A stretch of 8,767 nucleotides of DNA. Origin: Planctomycetia bacterium (GTDB lineage Bacteria > Planctomycetota > PLA2 > JAEUHO01). Location: NCBI GenBank assembly GCA_030618975.1, contig JAUXCH010000159.1, positions 1-8,767 of the forward strand, written 5' to 3'. This document shows positions 1 through 6,315 of the stretch, piece by piece. The stretch's first letter is position 1, and the number at the start of each line of letters is the position of its first letter. Made by a program: the position numbers and the translations under genes. The notes beneath the pieces were generated by a model. The model worked only from the letters and a program-made list of their open reading frames with translations, made no database searches and had not been told where the DNA came from.

Positions 1-190
1 CCGATACCGCACAGCGTCAGGCACCGCACGAGCCGCGAGACCCCCCTGCGCGGTGCCAAGCCCACGGCGAGGTGTAACGCCGAGAGGGCGGTCTCACACG
101 CAGGGTTGCCCGCCGCCACTCCCCGTCGGTGTCTGGCACCGCCCAGGGGGGATAACAGCGGGGTGCCAGGCACCGCGCAGGGAGGATCGG
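1..190. repeat. Cluster of REP-like palindromic repeats (GGCACC family)
   Basis: This gene-free stretch carries several copies of a short motif. A 17-mer, GGCACCGCSCAGGGRGG, occurs at 135-151 and 169-185 on the plus strand and at 41-57 on the minus strand, with one mismatch between the minus copy and each plus copy. A shorter copy (GGCACCGCA) lies at 20-28 and a degenerate one (GATACCGCACAG) at 3-14. The copy at 162-174 sits inside a perfect palindrome, GGTGCC-A-GGCACC, and 128-140 is the same palindrome with one mismatch. The copies at 20-27 and 50-57 form an 8-bp inverted pair with a 22-nt loop. Short, palindromic, intergenic, mixed-orientation copies are typical of REP elements, often spread by TnpA-REP (RAYT) transposases; none is encoded here. 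The array starts about 17 bases past the stop of the leftward nucleotidyltransferase gene, so it may also help end that transcript. Confidence 0.75.
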
Positions 191-201
191 TGGACTCGCC
201 G

Positions 202-975
202 CTATCCCGCGCTCCACCGCTCGAACGCCGCGCGGCCCTCGGGCGTCAGGAAGGCCCACTGCGCGAGGCTCTCGGCGTCGTGGTGGAAGGTGAGGCCCTC
301 GTCGTCGAGCCGGGCGCGTACCGCCTCGTGGAGCCCCTTCCAGTCCGCGAGGTCGATCGACGTCGCGCACGTCTCGATCCGCTCCAGGAGCCCGGGCGGC
401 GCGCCGAGCAGCGCGAGCTCCTCGCGCGTCCAGTGCGCCGGCGCGGGCCAGGCGCCTTCTGCGACGAAGAGGAGCTTCACCGCGCCGCGGAGCGCGTCGG
501 CCAGGACGAGGCGGGCGTCGAGCACCTTCTTCCGCTCCAACGTCTTCCGTGCCCGCCCGAGACCGAACAGGAACTCCAGCCAGTGCACGCGCAGCCGTTC
601 GTCGCGCACGTCGTCGGGAAGCCTCGCGAGGCGCTCCACCACCTGGCCCACCCGGCCGTCCGTGTCGTGGAGCACGACCGCGTGCCGGTAGCCGGCACGG
701 ACCACGTCCTGCCGCGAATCGAGGAGCGCCTCGAAGTCCGACCAGGACCGCAGGTAGAACTCGTGGTCGACCTTCTTCGGCGGGCCTTCGTCGGTCACGA
801 AGACGTGCCGTTCGTCCATCGGCGTGGCGGCGTAGGCGTCGTCCTCGAGCACGACCTCGAGGTCGTAGTCGCTCGAAGCGTCGCGAAAGGGACGCGTCGC
901 CGAGCCCACGAGGTAGACGCCGATCACGCCTTTCTGGTCCCGGTACGGGCGGATCAGCTTGCGCGCACGTTCCAT
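202..975 (-). CDS. Nucleotidyltransferase-fold protein (aminoglycoside/lincosamide NTase-like or DUF4037-like)
   Basis: The 257-aa soluble protein has the signature of the polymerase-beta nucleotidyltransferase fold near its N-terminus: a GS pair at residues 24-25, then SDYDLEV at 35-41, supplying metal-binding D36 and D38. D70, in a VDHEFY stretch, is a plausible third carboxylate. Residues 120-230 look mostly helical, as in the C-terminal helical domains of small-molecule NTases. Such enzymes transfer a nucleotide from an NTP to a drug, protein or RNA; the substrate cannot be read from sequence. The ATG at 975 has a GAGG 10 bases upstream (plus 986-989), slightly far but usable. It is the last gene of the leftward block, 58 bases after the 107-aa gene. 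All three expected carboxylates are present, so it is probably active. It could be an antibiotic-modifying enzyme, but nothing specific supports that. Confidence 0.85.
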   Translation of the reverse strand: MERARKLIRPYRDQKGVIGVYLVGSATRPFRDASSDYDLEVVLEDDAYAATPMDERHVFVTDEGPPKKVDHEFYLRSWSDFEALLDSRQDVVRAGYRHAVVLHDTDGRVGQVVERLARLPDDVRDERLRVHWLEFLFGLGRARKTLERKKVLDARLVLADALRGAVKLLFVAEGAWPAPAHWTREELALLGAPPGLLERIETCATSIDLADWKGLHEAVRARLDDEGLTFHHDAESLAQWAFLTPEGRAAFERWSAG

Positions 976-1033
976 GGTGGCGGGACCTCGATGGTGCCGG
1001 GCTCTCCGTGACGACGCGTGCGATCCTCGGAGG

Positions 1034-1357
1034 TCACTCGCGATGGATGCGGGCCGAGGACGCGCCGAGCTGGCGCAGCAGACCGGAGAGGAGCCGGTAG
1101 GTCTCCTGCGTCTGCACGCTGACGCGGACCTCCGGGCCCAGCGCGCGCGCGTGCGGCCCGAGAGTCCAGTCGACGTCCTCGACCGACCACGCCCAGTCCG
1201 CGCCGTCCACGCCGAGCGGCTCGAACATGTCGGGGACGCCTCCCTCCTCCGAGAGGATCCACTTGAACCACCGGTTCAACGCGTCGGCGACCTCCCCCGC
1301 GACGATCTCGTCGGCGAAGATCCCGCTCACCTCCACGACCGGCAGGGTCTCGTCCAT
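1034..1357 (-). CDS. Conserved-looking hypothetical protein, 107 aa
   Basis: I do not recognise this family. The product is a small, acidic, Trp-containing soluble protein with no signal peptide or membrane segment. Its N-terminal half begins VVEVSGIFADEIVAGEV and contains an LNRWFKWIL helix-like stretch. A WAWSVEDVDW stretch follows, and the C-terminus (about 75-107) looks like a strand followed by a helix (EVRVSVQTQETYRLLSGLLRQLG), suggesting one alpha/beta domain. The ATG at 1357 is chosen because a GGTGGGG stretch lies just before it. An in-frame GTG at 1366, two bases from the comF stop codon, would add three residues but has no clear SD. The tight spacing after comF indicates co-transcription and probably translational coupling. 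Being an ordered-looking ORF within an operon supports it as a real gene; its function is unknown. Confidence 0.75.
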   Translation of the reverse strand: MDETLPVVEVSGIFADEIVAGEVADALNRWFKWILSEEGGVPDMFEPLGVDGADWAWSVEDVDWTLGPHARALGPEVRVSVQTQETYRLLSGLLRQLGASSARIHRE

Positions 1358-1367
1358 GCGCCCCACC

Positions 1368-2087
1368 CTACGCGCGGCACGCGACGGCCGCCACGACGCT
1401 CAGGGCCCCCGCGCGCTTGAGTGCCGACGCGCAGGCGTTCGCGGTTCCGCCCGAGGTGAGCACGTCGTCGACGAGGAGGATGCTCCGGCCGCGGACACGG
1501 CTGCGGCGAGCGCGGAACGCGCCGCGCGGCCCCCGGCCGCGGCGGATCCGGGGCAGGGCGGTCTGCGGCGGGGTGTCGCGGCGGCGCAGGAGGGCGTGCG
1601 GGTCCCAGGGGATCGGGAGGGCGGCCTCGACCTCGGCGGCGAGGAGGACCGCCTGGTCGTAGCCCCGTGCGCGGCGGCGCCGACGGGAGAGCGGCACCGG
1701 CACGATCAGGTCTCCGGGAATCCGGGCCTCGAGGATCGCCGCGGCCAGGGCACGACCGAGGGGGGGCGCCGCTTCGAGACGCGCGCGGAACTTGAGCCCG
1801 AGGACGAGGTCCCGGGCGACACCGCGGTAGGCGTACGCCGTGACCACCCCGTCGAGCCGGCCGGACTCGTCCTCGCAGCGCATGCAGGGGCCGGGCCGGG
1901 CGTACGGCCCGACCGGCCGCCCGCAGTGCGCGCAACGGGGCCCGGAGGCCGGGAGGTAGGCGGCGCAGCGGGCGCAGAGGCCGTCCCCTTCCCAGGCCGG
2001 CTCGCCGCAGGCCGCGCAGGCCGGCGGCCACACGAGATCGAGCACCGTGCGGAGCAGGCGACCGGACGCGGAGAGGACGGGAGCCAC
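1368..2087 (-). CDS. comF: ComF family phosphoribosyltransferase-like protein
   Basis: The 239-aa protein shows the ComF/GntX architecture. An N-terminal zinc-binding region has four Cys pairs: C24/C27 with C38/C41, and C52/C55 with C68/C71. A type I PRTase domain follows, with VPVPLSRRRRRARGYDQA at about 129-146 and the PRPP-binding loop ILLVDDVLTSGGT at 203-215. Family members usually have RGFNQ where this one has RGYDQ. In naturally transformable bacteria ComF helps take up or process incoming single-stranded DNA in the cytoplasm; the family is also widespread in bacteria with no known competence, where its role is unclear. No other competence gene is visible. The start is the GTG at 2087: an in-frame stop at 2118-2120 rules out longer versions, and the SD (GGGG) is weak. 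It lies 35 bases downstream of the small membrane protein gene and just before the 107-aa gene. Confidence 0.93.
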   Translation of the reverse strand: MAPVLSASGRLLRTVLDLVWPPACAACGEPAWEGDGLCARCAAYLPASGPRCAHCGRPVGPYARPGPCMRCEDESGRLDGVVTAYAYRGVARDLVLGLKFRARLEAAPPLGRALAAAILEARIPGDLIVPVPLSRRRRRARGYDQAVLLAAEVEAALPIPWDPHALLRRRDTPPQTALPRIRRGRGPRGAFRARRSRVRGRSILLVDDVLTSGGTANACASALKRAGALSVVAAVACRA

Positions 2088-2122
2088 ACCCCAAGACCGC
2101 GCGAAGGGGGCCGGGGGTTACA

Positions 2123-2287
2123 TCAGAAGCCGTGGGCCAGGTCCAGCGCCAGCCGGAGGCGCTCGAGGTCGAAGAGCTCGGCCGCGGCCGCCAGTACGAC
2201 GAGGAGGACCCAGGCCCAGGCGAACCAGGCGCTCCAGGAGGGCCCGGCCACGGCGTCTTCGGGAAGATCCTCGCGTCGTTCAGCCAT
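2123..2287 (-). CDS. Small single-span membrane protein, 54 aa
   Basis: This short product has a charged N-terminus (MAERREDLPED), one hydrophobic Trp-rich segment at about residues 19-38, and a short amphipathic tail (ELFDLERLRLALDLAHGF). It is probably a single-pass inner-membrane protein with both ends short. The reading frame is open to 2425, which would give 100 aa, but the ATG at 2287 is preferred. GAGGA lies four bases upstream of it, and the longer version would overlap the start of the divergent 695-aa gene by 77 bases. It seems to be the first gene of the leftward block, upstream of comF by 35 bases. No family was recognised and no function is proposed. Small size and lack of a known homologue keep confidence moderate. 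Confidence 0.6.
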   Translation of the reverse strand: MAERREDLPEDAVAGPSWSAWFAWAWVLLVVLAAAAELFDLERLRLALDLAHGF

Positions 2288-2291
2288 CGCT

Positions 2292-2296
2292 TCCTC
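2292..2296 (-). promoter_or_regulatory. Ribosome binding site of the 54-aa membrane protein
   Basis: GAGGA on the minus strand, four bases before the ATG at 2287. It decides the start of this gene against the longer open frame reaching 2425. Confidence 0.6.
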
Positions 2297-2348
2297 GCCC
2301 GGAGGCAGGCCGTACGATTGGCGGACCGCCCCGATCCGGACGAAGCAT

Positions 2349-4436
2349 ATGTCGCCGCGGCGCCGAGCGCACCTCCTCCTCCCCTCCCCCCTCGGCACGG
2401 TCGAGTACGACATCCTGGAGGACACGGCCTACGTCGGCCCGGGACCGCGCGGCGGGCTGACCGCCAACCCCCTGCCCTTCATGAAGGCCGTCGCGCTGCT
2501 GGCGGCGAGCGAGGGTGGATACGTCGTCCGCGCCCTGCCGGGCGAGGCGGTCCCCGTCGTGAACGACCGGCCGGGGGAGGGGCGCAGGCTCGCCGACGGC
2601 GACCGGATCGCGCTCGCCCAGGACGTGATGGTGTATCGGGAGCCGGCGAGCCGAACCCCCGCGGCGCTCCGGCAGGTCGCGGCCGGGCCCCCCGCCGAGC
2701 GTAAGCAGCCGAGGACGAGGAAGCGCGTCACGCGCGTCCGCGCCAACCCCTGGGTGACCGCCGTGTCGCTGGCCGGCGCCCTCCTCCTGCTCGTGGGGCT
2801 CTACCTCGTGCTCGACCGGCTCGCCGGCCTGCGCGCGGACGAAAGCACGACCGCCTACGTCCCCGACCCGCCGACGGTGCCCGAGCTGCGCGCGGCGCGC
2901 CTCGAGCCCCCCGCCCAGGCGTACCGGCAGGTCGCCCAGTACGAGTCGGATCACGGGGACGACCTCGACGGCTCTCTCGATCGCTACCGCGACTTCGCGC
3001 GCAAGTTCCCCGGGAGTCCCGAGGCCGACCAGGCGCGCGCGCGAATCCGCGAGCTGTACGACCGGGCCGGCGCGGCGGCTCTCACGACCCTCGAGAAGCA
3101 GATCGAGAGGCGGGTGCGCGACGGGTTCTTCTCCACCGCGCTGAAATCGGTGCGCAACTTCGAGCGCCACTACGGCGCGACGCCGAGCGGCGAGAACGTC
3201 GACGCGCTGCGCCGCAGCATCCGCGCTCGCGCCCGCGTGTCCCTCGACGCCCTCCTCGCGAAGATCGGCCCCCTGGTCGGCACGAACCCGCGCGCCGCTC
3301 ACCGCGCGCTGCTGGCTGCCAGCCCCGAGTACCCGCCGGACCTGTCCGCCGAGATCACGGGCCTGATGGAGCGCGCGATCGAGCTGATGAAGAGCCGCGG
3401 AGGCCCGCCGCCCGAACCGAGGGACGGGCCGAGGGACGGGCCGAAGCCCGTGCCGGTCGCACCGGGCATGCACCCGCGCGACACGCCTCCCCCACCCGAG
3501 GCAGGCGACGGGCCGGACGACGTGTTCGTCGAGGCCGGCGCCTTCAAGCAGTGGAGGGAGGCGTACGCCGAGCTCACGGCCGGGCGCTACCGGGACGCGC
3601 TCAAGGCGTACTCCCTGCTCCTTCTCCGCTACGGCGACTCCGAGACCGTCAAGCAGCACCGGCGGCGCATCGCGAACGGCCGGTTCGCGGCGAAGGTCGG
3701 CGCCGAGGGACCTTCCGGCCTGCTGTCGGTTCCCTGCGAGGAGAAGCGCGGCCGCCTCGAGGTGGAGTACGGGTTCGACGACGCCGCCGTCGTCCAACGC
3801 GACTTCACGATCGAGCAGCCGTTCCCGAGCGACCGCCCCGTCACCTGGAAGCCGCACCAGGGCGCGATCCGCCTCGCGGGCGCGACGGGTCTCTTCCACG
3901 TGATCGTGTGGGAGCCCGACGTGAGGATCGAGGCGCGCGTGGTGGCGGAGGTCGCCCACGACTTCGGCATCCTCGCCGTGGACGACCGCGACGAGTTCAG
4001 AGCCGTCATGTTCAACGTGAACAACACCCTCTTCAAGCTGAAGAAGGGATCCCCCGCGCACGTCAATCAAGGACACCTGCTGTGGTTCATGGGCCAAGGC
4101 GTGTGGGCGGATTCCGACCCGGAGTTCATCGGCTACGTCAAGATCGCCGAGCGCACCTCGGTCAAGATCCAGAACGCGGACCGTCTGAAGATGGAGCTGA
4201 TCCGCGACGGGGACGTGTGCGAAGGCAGCTTCCACGGACGCACCGACGGGGTGAGTCTGAAGGGCAGGGTGAGCGGAGACGACGGCGGCGGCCTGGGCCC
4301 GGCGCGAGTCGGCGTATTCGTGAACACCGGGATCATCGTCGTGGAGGAGATCAAGATCTCGGGCAAGGTGAACATGGACTGGTTCCGCGCCTACCTCGCC
4401 CAGCTCGTCGACACGACGCGCGGTCCCGAGGACTAG
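2349..4436 (+). CDS. FHA-like / transmembrane / TPR-like / concanavalin A-like multidomain protein, 695 aa
   Basis: Residues 17-97 resemble a degenerate FHA domain: the C-terminal part (VVNDRPGEGRRLADGDRIAL, then DVMVYRE) fits the usual N-G-x-L-x-D-G-D-x-I pattern, but the phosphothreonine-binding G-R and S-x-x-H residues are not visible. A basic stretch (118-132) precedes one membrane segment at 134-156, so the FHA-like part is predicted cytoplasmic and the rest periplasmic or extracytoplasmic. Residues 188-240 and 395-445 look like TPR-type helical pairs (for example DGSLDRYRDFARKFPGSPEA), separated by a Pro-rich linker (352-389). Residues about 465-672 form a beta-rich domain resembling LamG/DUF1080 concanavalin A-like folds, ending VVVEEIKISGKVNMDWF. 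The ATG at 2349 is chosen because the FHA-like domain begins just after it and the longer open frame would cross comF; its SD is weak. It is probably transcribed with hisS, 33 bases downstream. Binding to carbohydrate or a signalling role is conceivable but unproven. Confidence 0.85.
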   Translation: MSPRRRAHLLLPSPLGTVEYDILEDTAYVGPGPRGGLTANPLPFMKAVALLAASEGGYVVRALPGEAVPVVNDRPGEGRRLADGDRIALAQDVMVYREPASRTPAALRQVAAGPPAERKQPRTRKRVTRVRANPWVTAVSLAGALLLLVGLYLVLDRLAGLRADESTTAYVPDPPTVPELRAARLEPPAQAYRQVAQYESDHGDDLDGSLDRYRDFARKFPGSPEADQARARIRELYDRAGAAALTTLEKQIERRVRDGFFSTALKSVRNFERHYGATPSGENVDALRRSIRARARVSLDALLAKIGPLVGTNPRAAHRALLAASPEYPPDLSAEITGLMERAIELMKSRGGPPPEPRDGPRDGPKPVPVAPGMHPRDTPPPPEAGDGPDDVFVEAGAFKQWREAYAELTAGRYRDALKAYSLLLLRYGDSETVKQHRRRIANGRFAAKVGAEGPSGLLSVPCEEKRGRLEVEYGFDDAAVVQRDFTIEQPFPSDRPVTWKPHQGAIRLAGATGLFHVIVWEPDVRIEARVVAEVAHDFGILAVDDRDEFRAVMFNVNNTLFKLKKGSPAHVNQGHLLWFMGQGVWADSDPEFIGYVKIAERTSVKIQNADRLKMELIRDGDVCEGSFHGRTDGVSLKGRVSGDDGGGLGPARVGVFVNTGIIVVEEIKISGKVNMDWFRAYLAQLVDTTRGPED
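3419..3442 (+). repeat. 12-bp perfect tandem duplication in the Pro-rich linker
   Basis: GAGGGACGGGCC occurs twice back to back, duplicating Arg-Asp-Gly-Pro (residues 358-365) in the linker of the 695-aa membrane protein. It keeps the frame and is probably a replication-slippage duplication in a flexible spacer. Confidence 0.85.
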
Positions 4437-4449
4437 CCCCGTGCGGGGC
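4436..4449 (+). other. Short GC stem-loop at the junction with hisS
   Basis: GCCCC (4436-4440) pairs with GGGGC (4445-4449) around a GTGC tetraloop. It starts on the last base of the upstream stop codon and ends nine bases before the hisS SD. No T-run follows, so it is not a standard intrinsic terminator; it may only mark an operon junction. Confidence 0.4.
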
Positions 4450-4458
4450 CGACACGCT

Positions 4459-4463
4459 GGAGG
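4459..4463 (+). promoter_or_regulatory. Ribosome binding site of hisS
   Basis: A perfect GGAGG, six bases before the GTG at 4470, supports this non-ATG start for hisS. Confidence 0.8.
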
Positions 4464-4469
4464 ATCGCC

Positions 4470-5795
4470 GTGACGCTCATCCCGCCGCGGACCCTGAAGG
4501 GGTTCCGGGACCTGATGCCCGACCAAGCCCTGCGCCGCGAGCGCATGGTCGACGTCGTGTCGGCGGTGTTCCGCGCGCACGGCTACCGCCCCATCGAGAC
4601 CCCGGCGCTCGAGTACGCCGAGATCCTCAAGGGCAAGGGTGGCGAGGAGAGCGACAAGCAGCTCTACGAGTTCGACGACGCCGGAAAGCGTCGCGTCGCC
4701 CTGCGCTTCGACCTGACGGTGCCCCTCGCGCGTTTCGTCGCGGAGCACGAAGGCAAGCTCGCCTTCCCGTTCCGCCGCTACCACGTGGGCCCCGTGTGGC
4801 GGGGCGAGCGCCCCCAGAAGGGGCGCTACCGCGAGTTCCTGCAGTGCGACGCCGACCTCGTCGGCGCGACCGGCGACGCCGCCGACACCGAGATGCTGGT
4901 CGTGATGGCGGCCGCCTACCGGGCGCTCGACGTCGGCGCGGTGACGATTCGCTTCAACGACCGGCGCATCCTCGCCGGGTTGCTCGAGCGCCTCGACGCG
5001 TCCGGGCTCGCCGTGCCGGTTCTGCGCGCACTGGACAAGCTCGACAAGCGGGGGACCGAGGCCGTCGCACGCGAGATGCGGGAGGCGGGGCTGCCCGCCG
5101 AGAGCACCGAGCGGCTCCTCGGCCTCGCCGAGATGGGCACCGACGACGCCGACACGCTCGCACGCCTCGAGGGCGCCGTGACCGGCAGCCGCGTCGGCGA
5201 GGAGGGCCTGGCCGCGTTGGGGCGTGTGCGCGACCTCGCCATCGCCTCCGGCGTCGATCCCGGGCTCCTCCGCGTGGATCCGCGGATCGCCCGCGGGCTC
5301 GACTACTACACGGGAATCGTCTTCGAGGCCCACTTCGCCGACACCCCCGGCTTCGGGAGCGTGGGCGGCGGCGGCCGCTACGACGACCTCGCCGGGCTGT
5401 ACACGAAGTCTCGGCTGCCCGGCGTGGGCGGCTCGATCGGCATCGACCGCCTCCTCGCCGCCGTCGAGGAACGCGAGGGCGGCACGGCCCGGCAGTCGGT
5501 CTCGGACGCGATGGTCGTCCACCCGGGGCCGGAACGCCTCGAGGCAGCCTTCGCGTTCGCGGCCGGCCTGCGCGCGCGCGGCCTGTCCGCGGAGGTCTTC
5601 CCCGAACCGAAGAAGCACGGCGCCCAGATGCGCTACGCCGACCGGCTGGGCATCCGTTTCGTCTTCACGCCGGACGCGGACGGAGCGTTCCACGCCAAGG
5701 ACCTGATCGCCGGGGAGACCTTCGACGTCTCCACCCCCGAAGAGGCGGCCGGCGAGATCACGACCCGCAGGGACGCCCCGGTGGACAGGGCGTAA
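4470..5795 (+). CDS. hisS: Histidyl-tRNA synthetase
   Basis: This cytoplasmic class II aminoacyl-tRNA synthetase charges tRNA-His with histidine using ATP. At 441 aa it is of normal length for the bacterial enzyme. Motif 1 lies at about 10-50 (LKGFRDLMPD, then GYRPIETPALEY). Motif 2 lies at about 101-128, with FRRYHVGPVWRGERPQKGRYREF, which binds ATP and the tRNA acceptor end. The HisRS-specific histidine-binding motif RGLDYYTG is at 275-282, and motif 3 (GVGGSIGIDRLLAAV) at 318-332. The C-terminal region from about 345 is the anticodon-binding domain, including the FPEPKKHGAQMRYADRLG helix region. The GTG start is supported by GGAGG six bases upstream. The gene follows the 695-aa membrane protein gene with a 33-base gap, so it probably belongs to the same transcript. 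No T-box or leader peptide is visible upstream. All catalytic motifs are intact. Confidence 0.98.
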   Translation: MTLIPPRTLKGFRDLMPDQALRRERMVDVVSAVFRAHGYRPIETPALEYAEILKGKGGEESDKQLYEFDDAGKRRVALRFDLTVPLARFVAEHEGKLAFPFRRYHVGPVWRGERPQKGRYREFLQCDADLVGATGDAADTEMLVVMAAAYRALDVGAVTIRFNDRRILAGLLERLDASGLAVPVLRALDKLDKRGTEAVAREMREAGLPAESTERLLGLAEMGTDDADTLARLEGAVTGSRVGEEGLAALGRVRDLAIASGVDPGLLRVDPRIARGLDYYTGIVFEAHFADTPGFGSVGGGGRYDDLAGLYTKSRLPGVGGSIGIDRLLAAVEEREGGTARQSVSDAMVVHPGPERLEAAFAFAAGLRARGLSAEVFPEPKKHGAQMRYADRLGIRFVFTPDADGAFHAKDLIAGETFDVSTPEEAAGEITTRRDAPVDRA

Positions 5796-5811
5796 GGTCC
5801 CCTGCTAGGTT
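5782..5811 (+). promoter_or_regulatory. Extended -10 sigma70-type promoter within the hisS 3' end
   Basis: A -35 box TGGACA (5782-5787, five of six bases match TTGACA) is followed, 18 bases later, by TAGGTT (5806-5811), which is preceded by TGC (5803-5805), the extended -10 element. Expected transcription start is near 5818, giving a leader of about 18 bases with a strong SD. The -35 box and part of the spacer lie inside hisS, so the lipoprotein-CDGSH-PPIase genes probably form a separate unit. Confidence 0.55.
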
Positions 5812-5822
5812 CTGCCCGTCGC

Positions 5823-5830
5823 GGAGGAGG
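5823..5830 (+). promoter_or_regulatory. Strong ribosome binding site of the lipoprotein gene
   Basis: GGAGGAGG, five bases before the ATG at 5836: the strongest SD in the window, fitting a highly translated small lipoprotein. Confidence 0.8.
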
Positions 5831-5835
5831 TAACG

Positions 5836-6027
5836 ATGCGCCGTATGCTCTCGATCCTGATCGTCCTGACCCTCGTCGTGGGCGCGACCGCGCTCGCGGG
5901 CTGTACGGGCGCTCGATCCCAGTGCCCGACCCTCTGCCAGCCGAGCGGGACGTACGACTACGTGGTCAACGAGTGCTGCTTCCCCATCGACCGCAACGGG
6001 AACCCGTACCCCCCGCCGACGCCCTAG
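5836..6027 (+). CDS. Small Cys-rich lipoprotein, 63 aa
   Basis: The precursor has a Lgt/LspA-type lipoprotein signal: a basic start (MRRM), a hydrophobic core, and the lipobox L20-A21-G22 before C23. The mature part is only 41 residues, lipid-anchored through C23, and contains four more Cys (C30, C34, C47, C48, the last two adjacent) that could form disulfides or bind metal. It ends in a Pro-rich tail (PYPPPTP). There is no Asp at position +2 of the mature chain (it is Thr24), so outer-membrane targeting by the E. coli rule would be expected if a Lol system is used. It is the first gene after the promoter at 5782-5811 and precedes the CDGSH gene by 26 bases. I do not recognise a specific family; its role is unknown. 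Confidence 0.85.
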   Translation: MRRMLSILIVLTLVVGATALAGCTGARSQCPTLCQPSGTYDYVVNECCFPIDRNGNPYPPPTP

Positions 6028-6044
6028 AGTCTCCTCTCCCCCGC

Positions 6045-6048
6045 GGAG
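6045..6048 (+). promoter_or_regulatory. Ribosome binding site deciding the TTG start of the CDGSH gene
   Basis: GGAG lies five bases before the TTG at 6054, the only well-placed start for the CDGSH protein. The stretch GGAGA (6045-6049) can pair with TCTCC at 6035-6039 (or 6030-6034), so this site may be partly hidden in a small hairpin. Confidence 0.55.
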
Positions 6049-6053
6049 ATCCC

Positions 6054-6275
6054 TTGCCCGAGGCCGTGCCCCTCAAGACGACCCTGCCCGCCGGTCGCCA
6101 CACGCTCTGCTGCTGCGGGCGAACCGCGAACGCCCCGTTCTGCGACGGCTCCCACGAGGGCACGGACTCGTCCCCCGAGATCGTCGATCTCGCGGAGGAG
6201 ACGACCATCGCCTGGTGCACCTGCGGCACCAGTGGGGTCACGCCCATGTGCGACGGCAGCCACCGGAACCTGTGA
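6054..6275 (+). CDS. Dual CDGSH iron-sulfur domain protein, 73 aa
   Basis: The protein contains two complete CDGSH motifs of the form C-x-C-x2-(S/T)-x3-P-x-C-D-G-S-H. The first uses C19, C21, C30 and H34; the second uses C55, C57, C66 and H70. Each is expected to hold one redox-active [2Fe-2S] cluster with three Cys and one His ligand. Two motifs in about 70 residues match the small CISD3/MiNT-like group, which is also common in bacteria, and is predicted to be monomeric and cytoplasmic here (no signal peptide). An extra Cys (C20) sits between the first two ligands. The start is the TTG at 6054, with GGAG five bases upstream. An upstream in-frame ATG at 5922 would lie within the lipoprotein gene and give a residue stretch typical of wrong-frame translation. 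The gene lies between the lipoprotein and the exported PPIase, probably in one operon; a role in electron transfer or cluster storage is inferred only from the family. Confidence 0.93.
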   Translation: MPEAVPLKTTLPAGRHTLCCCGRTANAPFCDGSHEGTDSSPEIVDLAEETTIAWCTCGTSGVTPMCDGSHRNL

Positions 6276-6315
6276 CCGGACGCCTCGCTGCGCCGGCCCC
6301 CGAGGAACCCTCTCG

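Noticed and set aside
1..190. CRISPR array
   Set aside because: Copies are short, in both orientations and irregularly spaced, with no uniform spacers and no cas gene.
202..975. Toxin-antitoxin (MNT/HEPN) pair
   Set aside because: The nucleotidyltransferase is larger than MNT antitoxins and the neighbouring 107-aa protein shows no HEPN R-x4-6-H motif.
106..1011. Plus-strand open frame opposite the nucleotidyltransferase gene
   Set aside because: The opposite strand has the nucleotidyltransferase motifs and an SD; this frame also runs through the REP-like repeats.
1227..2348. Upstream extension of the 695-aa protein frame
   Set aside because: It would run antisense through comF and the 54-aa gene; the extension is Arg/Gly/Ala-rich and resembles no domain, whereas the FHA-like domain begins right after ATG 2349.
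2288..2425. 46-residue N-terminal extension of the small membrane protein
   Set aside because: It overlaps the divergent gene, is Arg-rich and improbable as protein, and the internal ATG at 2287 has its own SD.
2280..5693. Very long minus-strand open frame (over 1100 codons) opposite the 695-aa gene and hisS
   Set aside because: It lies opposite two genes with clear domains, including all hisS motifs; in high-GC DNA antisense frames stay open by codon bias, and its translation is low-complexity Ala/Arg/Val/Glu-rich.
3551..5833. Plus-strand 760-codon open frame overlapping the membrane protein and hisS
   Set aside because: An Arg/Pro/Gly-rich out-of-frame translation of two well-supported genes.
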